Shown here: piece by piece, positions 22,334 to 33,500 of the stretch
Layout of the letters: each line of letters begins with the position of its first letter
Position numbering within the stretch: position 1 is the first letter of the stretch
Assembly (NCBI GenBank): GCA_014706295.1
Contig: JACSVZ010000007.1
Coordinates: 49,428,975-49,492,974, forward strand
Length of the DNA stretch: 64,000 nt
Reading direction: 5' to 3'
From: Lycocorax pyrrhopterus obiensis
Taxonomy: Eukaryota; Chordata; Aves; Passeriformes; Paradisaeidae
Program-made: the position numbers and the translations under genes
Notes under the pieces: generated by a model
The model's database searches: none
What the model was told of the DNA's origin: nothing
The model's input: only the letters and a program-made list of their open reading frames with translations

Positions 22334-25300
22334 CTGAAGTGCAAGGTAGGAATAAAATATGTGACAGAAGTAAGTACTAACATGGAAATTATTTTTCCAG
22401 GTGAAGGCATTCAGTCTTCTGTTAAGGATTAAAATGAGCAGGTCAGTGCAATCTGTTAGACTGGTAGACCCATGTGCTGTCTACTTCAGCAGCAGAGGAG
22501 TCAGCACAGCCACTATGCCCACAGTGCTCTCAGTGTGGTTGCTAGTTCAGGAGTCATTGCACTTTTCCACATTTCTGAGCACAGACCTCACGTAGAGATT
22601 GTGGCTTTTGCATGAGACAACCATTGCATTTGTATAGAGTGCTCCTCTATGACACCTAAGTGTGCAAAGGAGTTCCTGAAAAGTAGGAAGTGTGTTTTCA
22701 CCAGTCACACACACTGCCTGGCTGGATATGTCATTCACAGCTGATTTTGTGAGAGCTTAGGTAAATGACCAATCTTGGCTTTTTCCCCTGTATATTTCTA
22801 ATTTGTAAATTTGGTAGCACAGACGAAATATGTACAGCAATGAGGTACAGTCCTGGATTGGTTTGAGGACCTTCCCTTCCCACTGAAATTGCAGCCTGGC
22901 GGAATCTCATTTTTCGTTTTTTCATCTTATCCATTTTGTTCTTTCAGCCTGTGCATACCTCTGAGTGCTTCTGCTATGTTTGTGTCTGTATTGGTGAACT
23001 GCCCGGTCAGCTAGTGGATTTCCAGCTCCTGAACTCCTAATTCTAGGAATCACTTAAGTGAAAACAGTTGAAGGACTTCACCAATGTTGAGCTTTCTACT
23101 ACATATTCTTAGATAATAAATTTCTCTTTCACAATTCTCAGGGACAGGATGCTCCTCTGGCACTTTGTAGCTGATGCACATATTGCTTCTAATATCAGTT
23201 AGCAGCTCCTGTTAAAGTGTGATTTTTTCATAACACAATAGAGTTAACTGCTGAGAACCAGCATGAAAGTTACATGATCAAGAGGAAGGGAGAAAAGTGC
23301 TGCAGATTGCCATTATATTTCCCAACAGCGAAATAGTTTATACCAAACTGAAAATCACTGCAATTTTATCCATTAAATATTTATTTTTAGTATGTTACAT
23401 CATCCCAGAAAGGTTGTTTTGTTAAGCCACCACAATTTTGAAAACCGGTAGGTCAAGCATTAGAGTTTCTGAAACTTGTATAGAAGTGTTTATTATACCA
23501 CCCTATTAACTGGCTAATCACAAAGGCTGCTAGCAGGATTTGGTATAGGGAGACTCGTAAGAGCAGCACCAGAAAGATTCTTTCTTGTAGGGTAAAAATA
23601 CCCGAAGGGAGGGTGCAAAGAAGGTAGAGCCAGGCTTGTCATTGGTGCCCAGCGACAGGACCAGAGGCAGTGCGTACCAACTGAAATGCAGAAGGTTCCC
23701 TCTGAACATCAGCAAATGCTTTTTCATGTGAGGGTGACTGAGCACTGGCACAGGTTGCCCAGAGATATTGTGGATTCTTCCTCTTTGGAGATACTCAAAA
23801 GCTGTCTGGACATGGTCCTCAGCAACTTGCTCTAAGTGATCCTGCCTGAGCAGAGGATTTGGACCAGGTGACCTCCAGCGGTCCCTTCCAACCTTCACCA
23901 TTCTGTGAATCTGGGGAGCCTCTCCTGGAGTTACAGTCCTGGATTATCAGTGCCATAACACAACCCTCCACAACCACAAGCAGTTGCATGCTACAGTTTC
24001 CTTACATAAATTTATAAAGCTATGTTTTTAAATCCTGTGCCAGATTAATTTCATTTGGGTCTTGTTTATAACTTCAACTTGTTTTTTTTTACTTTTACTG
24101 TAATGTACGAATTTGTATTTAGAATTAATTGCTTTTCATCTAGTTCCACACACTCCATTTTTATGGGCACAAGTATCTCTGTGTTTTGTCTTTCACCTCC
24201 TTTCTTTGACCATGCCTTCTAATTTTCGATCATCAGCAAATTGTCTTTTCTATAGACTAGCAGTTTCTTTTTCATAAGTCATCTCTGGTACATAGACCTG
24301 TTTCCTCTCGATATTGATGTGATTGACAAATCCTTTGTCTGTCATTCTCTTCTGCTTCTCATTCTGCCTCTGTTTTCTATCAGTCTTTTGAAATTCATCT
24401 ATGCTCTCCCTTAAACAGTGGTACAAAATATCCCTTTGTCCTCCTCTTTTTCCATGGGGCTGTGTTCCTATCTTCTTGGCCATTCACTGCCCTTGCCTTT
24501 ACCTGTTTAAAAGCCCTTTAAAAGTTTCAGCATATGAAGTGGAACATCTGTTTGGGTTGGAGTACAACTCTGTTGTGCCAATCCTTTGCTGTGAGATGCT
24601 GGTTTTTCACTTCCATGGTATGCAGAAGGAAAAGCAGCAGTGCTTTGACTTCTCTTTCTCACTGTTACCTTTTTGAGATTTCATTATTTAAAATTTCTAA
24701 AGTTCTTTATTTTTTGAGAAGTATACCTTTCTCTGGACTGTGTACGAGGAATTCCCTCCTTGAATTTCCTTCCTTGCCCTGGCTTTTGCCATTTGACTGT
24801 CATTTACAACGTCTTTCTTGTTCACAGTTTTTGTGAAATTGTGCTCATTCCCTGCCAACCATATTCCTCTTGAGGCAGAGCTTTTCTCCTGTGGTGGGTT
24901 AGCTTTGGGAGGCATTGAGCACCTATGAGATGTCACTGCCCCTTACCTCTACACACCTCATACCTGAAGTGGGATCTGTCCTGATTAAGATGGGTAGATT
25001 GCAAATACCTGGCAGATGAGGTACTTTGCTATTAGTGTCCCTATAAATTTATATGACCACCTTGGCTGGGCCATTTATGTACTATTATAATCCAAACAGC
25101 AAATCATTTTAGAAGGCTTACCTGTGAAACTGCTGCATATTCGTGATCTGTCAGATGACTAAGATCTGCTGAATGTGTAAAGAGCTTTTTAATTCCAAGA
25201 CCTTGAAGCAGTTTCTTCATTTTGTATTTTTGCTCTAGTTTAAACTTTGGAAATGAAATATCCACTTTTCTGTTAAAAAAAAAAAAAATCAATGCAAACA

Positions 25301-27647
25301 GGAGGTCACTTGACTGCTGAAATTCACACTACTCAGGAATTAAGCTTTACACTGAAAAAGAATTTAAGGAGAGAGAAGACCTAAGGAAGAATATGGAAAG
25401 ACTCATGCCCTCAGAGAGAGAGACATTTTTAACTGAGATGAGCCAAAGATTTGTCCCTCAGAGTTGAAACTTTCACATCCCACTTGGGCTGTGGATAGGC
25501 CACTAAAGGACCTCTACTCTGTAGATACCTCTTGCCACAGAGATGCTAACATGGTAAAAGGCTTAGGAAGACCAGCTAATCTTTGCTGGGCTTTGTTGCT
25601 TTGCTGCAGTAGACATCAAAGACATTAGGGCCCCATGGGTGTCAAAGCAATACCTGGTTTTCATGTTTCCAAGCCAGGATTCCACAAGCTCTGTAGTCAA
25701 ATGGTCTTCAATTGAAATGTAGTCTCCCTCTTTTTCTGGGATAACAATCAGCATGTGGGCATTCCCCTTGTAAGGTATCTTTATCACAGTGCATCTTAAG
25801 TTCTCATCAAAAGTTGAATTGATTTTATCTGACTTGAACATCATGGGTACCTGTACACTTCTGTATTTGTTTATGTGGAAAGTCTCCATTTCTGTGAATT
25901 TGGAATCAAATGGATAGACCCACTTGCCTGAGGAAAGAAAGAAAGAAAGAAAGAAAGAAAGAAATTAAAGAATTCCGTGTGTTTAGATTTGTTTAAAAAA
26001 ACAGTTCTGAAACATTTAAAAAACTATAGGATATTTTCTGTATCTAGTTGAAGTGGCTGTCAATTGTGTCTGGGATAAGTGAATGACAATTTCATGTTTA
26101 TTTTATGTTTATTTTATGTTCATTGTATATAAATTTTTTTACAGAAAAAAACCAAAGTAATCCACAAAATAAACTTCTTAATTTGCACAGAAAAAAGGGA
26201 AATATTTTTCTAAGGTTGGTTAGTTGCCACCCAAGTTCAGAATTTATGTTCTCTTTGTTTATTAAATGCCTGGTGAGCATCTGACCTTTCCTAACATGTA
26301 ACCTTCTCTTAAATTCTCTAGCAGCTGTTCAATATTTTGTTTTTAATTTAAAGATCCAATATTTTGGATGGGGATTCAGCCGTGCACTGACCTCTCCACG
26401 GAATGGTTGCCACCTATCGCTGGTATTTCTTTCCCTCCCCCTGTAAGGTAATATAATGGGGTAGTTGTGTTCCTCTGGGGCAGATGATTCTTAATGGAAA
26501 TCGAGAAATTATTTTTGTTTCAATGATTTTGTGTACTATGTTAAATAAGTCCATGATTTTATGCCCAGTATCCAGCATTCAAGACTACTGTGATTAAGAC
26601 TTTTTCATTTTAATGGGTGAATGAAAATAAAACGTGGTTTCTAGTCATAAAGAGGGATAATTTGGAGATGGACTGAGATAGTTTGATACAGGGCTTTTTG
26701 TTCTCTTTGAGACTCTATTGTATGGAAGAAAGCATAGAAGAATGGTGGTTCCCTATAATGAAAAATAATTTCGTATTAAATAAGCTTAATAGAAGAAAGT
26801 AAACTTAGAGACAAAGAGAAAACAGGACATCTAAATTCATTTAAACTCCCCCTAATGTAGCTTAAATTAGAGTCTTGATTCTTCTAATAAATAATTATTT
26901 TGCAAAATGAAAACAGCAATTACCTTTAAAGACAATGTAGTCCACAAGCACCAGTTTATTATGGCGGTCTAGCTCTTCAAAAAGCCCTGGGATTTTTCCT
27001 TTGGTCCTTTTGTTAATGTTTTGATTTATGAAAAGTTTTGCCTGTGTAAAGTTTTCAAAGTCCACTTTCAGGAATTCCATATCAAAGTACTGCTTCGATA
27101 AATTCAGGAAAGACTCCTTGAGTTTAAAGTCCTTTCGAATAAAAGAAAGAGTACCATGCACAAGGAGAAATTCTTCATTCATTGTGATGTTACCTATCAG
27201 TTGTTTAAACAAAGCTGGTAAGTGTTGGTGATCCACTCTGTCCTTCACAGCATGGAGGTTTAGACCTTTTACAATTTGTCTGTATGTTTCTCCTTTGGCT
27301 GCCAGCATATAGACACCCATGAGAGCTGATACAGACAGGGGAGAGATGATTACATTGTTATCATGTGTCATGGCAATTCTTCTGTAGAGGTTAAATCCAA
27401 AATTTGCATTCTTTTCAGTGAAGTTGTGAAGAGTGAAGTCTTCAAGACCTTGGTCTTCAAAACCTTGGTCTTCAAAAGGCTTAGAGATATTTTTGTGATG
27501 ATACCACTCTGTGGAAATACTGACGTTGTTATTTCTTTCCAAGAAATTACTCTCTTTTTCCTCCTTTGGAAATTTAGGTTTGATATCAGCCTTGATGAAT
27601 TCAAAACATATTTCACTTAAAAGAAGTATGTAGATTCCTGTTTTCAT
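22142..27647 (-). CDS. SERPINA10: Protein Z-dependent protease inhibitor (serpin A10), complete coding sequence
   Basis: A secreted serpin that inhibits factor Xa with protein Z as cofactor, and factor XIa. Four coding exons join in frame (phases 1, 2, 0) to 445 aa, close to the 444 aa of the human protein. The start at 27647 gives a signal peptide (MKTGIYILLLSEICFEF, cleavage probably near residue 20). It lies 44 nt inside an exon whose acceptor is at 27692-27693, so a 5' untranslated exon is expected upstream. An acidic N-terminal extension follows, with a repeated FEDQG. Serpin core landmarks are NFGFNLYRRIA, NNVIISPLSVSALMGVYML, KGKIPGLFEELDRHNKLVLV and IEDHLTTELVESWLGNMKTR. The hinge GTEAAAA at 395-401 is intact and the predicted P1-P1' pair is Phe409-Thr410 (human Tyr-Ser). 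About seven N-glycosylation sequons are present. Position next to PPP4R4 supports the orthology. Confidence 0.94.
22334..25121 (-). other. SERPINA10 intron 3 with CR1 insertion
   Basis: About 2.8 kb. Apart from the CR1 copy at 23545-23915 I recognise nothing in it. Confidence 0.8.
23545..23915 (+). mobile_element. CR1 LINE 3' fragment
   Basis: The + strand reads like the 3' end of a CR1 element: GAAGGGAGGGTGCAAAGAAG, then ACTGGCACAGGTTGCCCAGA, then GGTGACCTCCAGCGGTCCCT and CCATTCTGTGAATCTG. The left boundary is approximate. It is antisense to SERPINA10 within its third intron, and belongs to a different CR1 subgroup from the copy at 6706-7505 judging by the 3' sequence. Confidence 0.88.
25122..25269 (-). 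CDS. SERPINA10: SERPINA10 coding exon 3
   Basis: 148 nt, phase 2 to phase 0. It encodes KVDISFPKFKLEQKYKMKKL through the Q before the last exon. The acceptor follows a run of T plus AACAG, and the donor is GTAAGC. Confidence 0.94.
25654..25927 (-). CDS. SERPINA10: SERPINA10 coding exon 2
   Basis: 274 nt, phase 1 to phase 2. It begins with GKWVYPFDSKFTEMETFHI and ends with WLGNMKTR. The acceptor CTCAG is preceded directly by a (TTTC) tract, read from the (GAAA)8 microsatellite on the + strand. The donor is GTATTG. Confidence 0.94.
25928..26923 (-). other. SERPINA10 intron 1
   Basis: About 1 kb between coding exons 1 and 2. It contains the (GAAA)8 tract at its 3' end and otherwise nothing recognised. 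Confidence 0.85.
25933..25964 (+). repeat. (GAAA)8 microsatellite at a splice acceptor
   Basis: Eight uninterrupted GAAA units. On the SERPINA10 (-) strand they read TTTC and lie 3 nt before the acceptor AG at 25929-25928, so they form its polypyrimidine tract. Confidence 0.95.
26924..27647 (-). CDS. SERPINA10: SERPINA10 coding exon 1
   Basis: 724 nt of coding sequence, ending in phase 1 at a GTAATT donor. It encodes the signal peptide, acidic extension, and helices A to F through LVDYIVFKG. The same exon runs 44 nt upstream of the ATG to an acceptor after a CTTTTTTTTCTAG tract (exon start 27691). Confidence 0.93.
27427..27477 (-). repeat. 15-bp coding tandem repeat in SERPINA10
   Basis: The SERPINA10 acidic extension has about two and a half copies of a 15-bp unit, read on the - strand as TTTGAAGACCAAGGT-like, giving FEDQG FEDQG LED at about residues 57-69. 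Confidence 0.85.
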
Positions 27648-29699
27648 GTTGACATCCAATAGTGAACTCTTTGGTTTGTTTTTTTTTTTTCCTAGAAAAA
27701 AAAGGCAACGAATTGACTTTTTAGTTTGTTCTTCCATTCAAAATGCAAAAGGTCAGATAGTGAAGTGATTTTTCTGCATCTTCTACTCTAAACATAAGAT
27801 CTGGTTCCTATCTGAAAAGTCAGATTTAGATCAGTGAAAGAGGAGTTTCCAGCATCATTAAATTAATCCAGAAAAGATATCACGATCTTTTGTTATTGGT
27901 GGTTCACATCAGGAGTAGTTCACTGATTTTCCCTTGCTCACTTGTATTTCCTTTACAAAATGAAACCCAGATTTCAAGAACAGTATGCAGCTCAAAGATG
28001 AAAAATGGACTTGATAGACACTGTGTTGCAGCTTCTGCTCCTGTGAAACTGATGTCACCTCTAAGCACAAGAATTCTAGGCAGCATGTGGTGGAAACAAC
28101 ATGCTTGCCTTTCATAATTTCATCTCACTTTTCATCCTTCTGCTATAGACTGTTTATTACTACATTCAGATCATTCTCCTGATCACATGCCATAACATTC
28201 CCTGCTCTTTTCTACCTTGCTCTCCAGAAAATGCTGAAGTAAGTTTATCAGTGCTGTCTCCTCCCTAACCATAGATGCTTCAGTGTCAAATAGCACAAGG
28301 ATGAAGCAGTTGTTCTATGCTTAAAAATACAGCATTTTACACAAGTTTTGATTTCTGAGCAAAGTTAATACAGGGTCTCTCATCTGGCCAACAAAATGTT
28401 TGGAGAAAACTAGGCACATCTTACAGGACACTTCAGGCAAACCTTAGCATCGGACATTGATTGTGTAAATTTGCAAATGAAATGCACTTTTCAAGCATAA
28501 AATGCAAATATGATTATCATCCATCTTTCCATTAAAGCAATACATGAATTCTCTCCCATACAGCAGTGTTGAATTGCACCTTATGGAAAAATTTTGAACA
28601 GCCACAATCTTTGGAGATCCATTTTCCCATTGTAAATTAAACAGACCACCAAACCTGTGCAGATTCCTTTCGTATAGCAGTGGGCAAAGGGATAAATGAG
28701 ATGAAAAGATGGATTATATGGCCCGTCATTAAAGTAGTAGGTGATTCAACAGTCTAGAATCACATGGCAACTGCTAACTACTCCTTTTAAGTTGAGGATC
28801 TGTAACAGCAAATTACGGTCATTGTATAATTTGTGATTTGGCATATGGGAAAGCTGGTTTTATCCAACTTATTCAGAGTTCAGCTGAATTTCACAGTTGG
28901 CTGATTCAGGCTGTGGGAGTTAGTCCTGAAAAGGTATGTTGATGTGAGTACTGAGACATTTGGGTGCCAAGTCACGAGGTGCTTTTGGCAGTCAGGTGTT
29001 GTGCTATTTTCTTTGGAGATAATAGGTCACGTTCTGTACTTGGTGCAACACAGATGGGCTGTCATGACTTAATCGGGAGGAGTGAAATTGCTGAATGTTA
29101 TGCCTGCTCTCGAGAGCACAGAGAACAGAGTACAATATGCGGCAAATATGTTGTGAATATTTTTTTCTTTATTTTTCTTTCCCATTAACCCTTGATTTAT
29201 TTCTAATGAGATTCCCAGTGTCTGGGTTGTGCCGGACTGGAGTAGGGAAGGGGATGACTTGACTTCAGCTCCTGCCTTGCTGGTCAAGCGGTGCATGTGA
29301 TTTCTGGAGTGCTGGGATACTCACTGTCCCCTGGCAGGCTGAAGCAGCGCAGTTCAGAGCTATGGCAGTAACTGCTGGGCATTCCTTCTGCTTATGCAGT
29401 GACCCACTTTGGTGGGAAGTAACACAGGCGCAGAGGTCCTGTTCCTGCTGCAAAGCTGCACCTGCCCTGGCAGCAAAGAAGGAGGTTCTTTCCTCTCAGA
29501 GTCATCCCTACTTTGAAGAAGCATCCCTGGACACTGCAGAGTCAGCTCTAGCAAAGAGGCAGGGATTGCAAAATTTTGCTTTTGATCATATTCAATCACA
29601 GGGAAGGGATTTTCTGCAGCAGCAGTCCCTCCCTCTGAAAGAGCATCAGGCCTAACTGCTCACTAGGCATTGCAGAGTGCAAGCTCTTCCTCACCTTTT

Positions 29700-29825
29700 C
29701 TAGGCACAGCGCAATTCCTGCGCAACGTCTGGCAGTGCTGCGTTTGGCAGGCGTCACTGCTGCGCTCGCTCTGGGAGGCCTGGGACAGCGCTTGGCTCGA
29801 GTGGCCACCAGCTCCCCCGGGAGAT
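29700..29825. other. Small CpG-rich patch
   Basis: About ten CpG dinucleotides in roughly 120 bp, far denser than the surrounding AT-rich sequence. It is about 2 kb upstream of the SERPINA10 coding start. It may be regulatory, or a relic of an exon or repeat; no clear coding match was recognised. Confidence 0.4.
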
Positions 29826-30489
29826 GTGAAGGGACTGACTGGGCCAAGTGCTGAGCTGCCTTCCAGAGGGCTCTGCCTTCCCAACACAGGTAGAGTTTGG
29901 ACTGAAAGGGCAGGACAAACACAGAAGCTCTTGTTTACAGGTACATCCCAAACCTTTCAACACTCAAGAAAAGATTCCTGCATCCTCAGGCAAACACATA
30001 CACAAATGCTACGATTTTGGTGTAATGAACATCACGGGAATAAGAACCTAGCAGATGCACTAAGTAATCACTGCAAATCTGAGATTGCAAACATTTGAAG
30101 TTAACATTACAGCAGCTGTATCATTCACCTTTACTAACAGAAATAGAGCTAGTAAAAATAGAACTAGTAAAAACAGTTCTGGGAACAATAAAGTGGAATT
30201 TATGTACATTGTAGACTCGTACTTTTTGACCTGAGTGAAGCTTATAGCTAATTTTAGACAACTCACTTTATGTGTAGAGCAGACAGTTCATTAATAAATG
30301 TGTGTTAGAGCAAAGTGAACACTATTTCCATTTTAAGAAATATTTATTTCTAGTAATATCAATATCAAGGAAAGAAGTTTCTCGTGCAAATGCCTTTTTC
30401 TTCTGAAGGCATTAGAGCAGGAGAAAAATACATTAGAAGCTGATTAAGATCTGCAGCCATTTCAAACATCACATCTAGAGAATCATTGA

Positions 30490-30535
30490 TAAATATATAA
30501 AATTGTATATATATATATAAATAAAAATATAATAA
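30490..30535 (+). repeat. TA-rich simple repeat
   Basis: A run of TATATATATATA within ATAAATA-rich sequence. Confidence 0.7.
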
Positions 30536-33500
30536 TCTTTCCTTTACAATCTAAATGCTTCATATAAATCTTACCTTGCCTATTAGGTAGCTCTTCTGTT
30601 ACTTTTCTCAATCAGCTATGTTTAAAATTGAAGTGAAGGTGTCTGTCCCATTTAGAAGTTTTTGATCAAATATTTGCTCTTCCAAAGACTGATAATCTGG
30701 TTTTGTCTGTTATAAATTAACTGCTTTATAAACACTGCATATGTGTTTCCTATAAATGGCATAATAAGTGAGGGTTATATTCCAGTAAATATGTTCTGTC
30801 TTTCATGAGAAACAAGAGAACAATAAATTCTTTGCATTTAGCCCTTCAGCACCCTATCAGGATGCGGCCCCACACATCCAGTAGCCCATGAGAATTATTT
30901 TTCAGGCAGGCTCTGAGCTACTCAGTGGTGGAAGCAGTATCCAATCTTGCTTAAATTACCCCCTTACATAAAAGAGTATGTCAATATTCACCAAGGCAGG
31001 GGGAGCACAAGCGAGGGAGGGAGAAGGTACAGAACATTTGTAGGGGTGTTACCAGCTCCCTCGCCCTGCAATTTGGCCATGCTTTGAGAGGCCAGGGCTC
31101 CACTCCCTCTTTGAAGAGCGTGCCAGGAATTCGGTGACGTATCAGTCTGCCAACATCAACTGCCTGATAACCATTGAAGGATGTTTCTCCCATAAAATAC
31201 AAAGTGAGCCAAGCTGATATTCCCACAAAAGTTAAACAGAGCTATGGGAGGCATTAATAAACTTCTTGAATTTTCAGTTGGTCTTCCTTGAACAGATTTG
31301 AAGGCTGGCTTTGGGTCTTGGGACTTATTAGTTGGGCAAGGCACATTCTTGTCAGATAGTTTATCCAGAAATTTCTGTAACATGGGATGGTCTAAACTCT
31401 TCACTATTTTGATCGTTGGCCGAATTCCAGATAAAACATAAACATGGAATTCCCTATCTTCCCCTCATGCTCCCAAATTATTTTTAAAAATACTCCCAAA
31501 TTAAATAAGAACACTTAATTTTGATTTGGATTGTAAAAGAAAAATAAATTGGCTTTAAAATGTGAGACAAGGGTATTAGCCTCTAATTTTCCACTGAACG
31601 GAAAAAAATGAGCATTATATGCAGTCTAAGTGGATATATTGGATGTTTTAGAAAGCCCATAAAGGAATAGGGCATCCAGGACTCAATTTTAAAAAGGCTG
31701 TTGTTTGTTGCTAATGAGTATTGCTTCTATAAGAGTGTTTGCTTACAAAATGCAAGATTTGATTAGGATGGGCTTGAGAACTGAAAGTTCAGATTTGTGT
31801 CCTTGTTGCAAGGACACCTTATTGGAGGGCAGTTGTGGGGTTTATGCTTTTAAGAAGTTCAACAGAGGGGTCACAGGCTCTAGCTTCTTAAATTCTTGCT
31901 GGTTTAAATTAATTAAAAATACTCTTCCTTTTAGAAGTAATCCCAGTCATAATAGGCCCCCAGTGTAGGCATTGTATTCAAGAACATGGGAAAATAAGAT
32001 GGGGTTATGAAGTGAAGGCCCAGCTCTAACATCAGGCAGTCTACTCCCTAAACATGAAAAGCTCCACTGTGAATGTCCCAGAGACTTCAGAACTTGGGCT
32101 CTCTGTCCAGGTGACTGGACTTTTTTCCCCCTACTTCCTAGTCTTCCTAGTCTCTATCTACTTGTGGTTAATTCAGTTGGATTTGAAATTCAAATGTCTT
32201 CTCATCGCATGGAAGAAATTTGCATCTGATATGGTTGAACAAAGCTGCATTACTGCGGTGTGCCTCTGAATCTGTGTCTTCTGGAGACGGTGGTACTGTG
32301 GTTGTGGCCCAAAGGAAAACACAAGGAAAACCTGATGCACACAGACCCCAGCTTTTGTGCTCAGCAAAGTCAGCAGTTATTTGCAATGCCAGTAGCAACC
32401 AAGCCTCTTCCTCCTCACACCAGGACGCTGACACATGTGGTCACTGCTGGCAGCTGAGTTAAGACACTCAATATTGATGTTTAATATTCAAAAGATTAAG
32501 ATTGTTTATAGATGGTACTGAAAAGAAGGGTTTGATGAAATCTTAAAGTCTTTGAATCTCTAGGCTAAATCTTTGCTGGACCACAAAGCCCCTATCAATC
32601 CTGTTTTACCCAGAGGAGAAAGGAGGCTGTCATGAGATGTATTGGCTGCGTACAGAGAACTGAGAGAATTGTCTTCCTCTCTAGTTACTCACAAAGCCCT
32701 TGCTAGTTTTTTCTGCCAGGTAACACCTTGCTGAGAGTATCCACCATACACTACCAGGAGTAACGTATTCCTCCCACTAACTCCTATTTATATTGTCAGT
32801 TGCCCTTTGGATTCAACAGAGCTTTCTGAACACTAAAACTCCACACAGCATATGGATAACACTCCGCCAAACTACGCATGTTCACAGAGTGATTTACTGG
32901 GAGAGGATTGCCAGTGTGTGACTCTGGCAGAATTGCACTTTTCCACAGTTTAGGACAAAACCACCTCTGAGACCAGAACAAGCAAGGCCAATACACATGC
33001 ACTGCTGCCCAGTTGCATCTCTGCTGGGAGCTTGTGCCAGCACAGTGCTGAGGCAGAGCAACAGGCAACTGATAGGCCAGCAGTTGAGCCAAAGACTGTC
33101 TATTCCCTAATAGACAACTGTTTTTGGATGCATATGCAACTCTGAAAAACTTGGCAGTGATTATGTAGTCCAGGTTCTCTCCAATGTGTCTGAAAAAGCC
33201 CTGTGACTCTTGAGTACCTGGGGGTAGATACTGCAGAGGCACATTCAGCTGCTCGTTCCAAATAGTCAAAGAGTTTCTGTTATAAGACCCTTTCTTCCTT
33301 TTGCAGTTCTTGTGGGGCTGGCAACAACTCTATTTCAGTGGCTGCTTTTCCTCTTACTTAATTCCCTCAGTCTGTTTTAGAAAACCTTCTGTGACCATGA
33401 AACAACCAGTCAACCTAATATTCAGGGGTTTTGGGTCTTAGGTTCCCTGTGCTGACTATAATTTCTCCAAGTTATGATCTCCTTGGAGCAGCAATAGTGC

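Noticed and set aside
25925..25965. CRISPR-like or regular direct-repeat array
   Set aside because: It is a simple tetranucleotide microsatellite; no spaced direct repeats exist anywhere in this eukaryotic window.
27363..27620. Open frames opposite or in other frames of SERPINA10 exon 1
   Set aside because: They are shadows of the real coding frame, favoured by the 15-bp repeat that stays open in several frames.
32796..33269. 157-codon open frame on the - strand
   Set aside because: No recognisable domain, no splice or repeat context; a frame of this length is expected by chance a few times in 64 kb.
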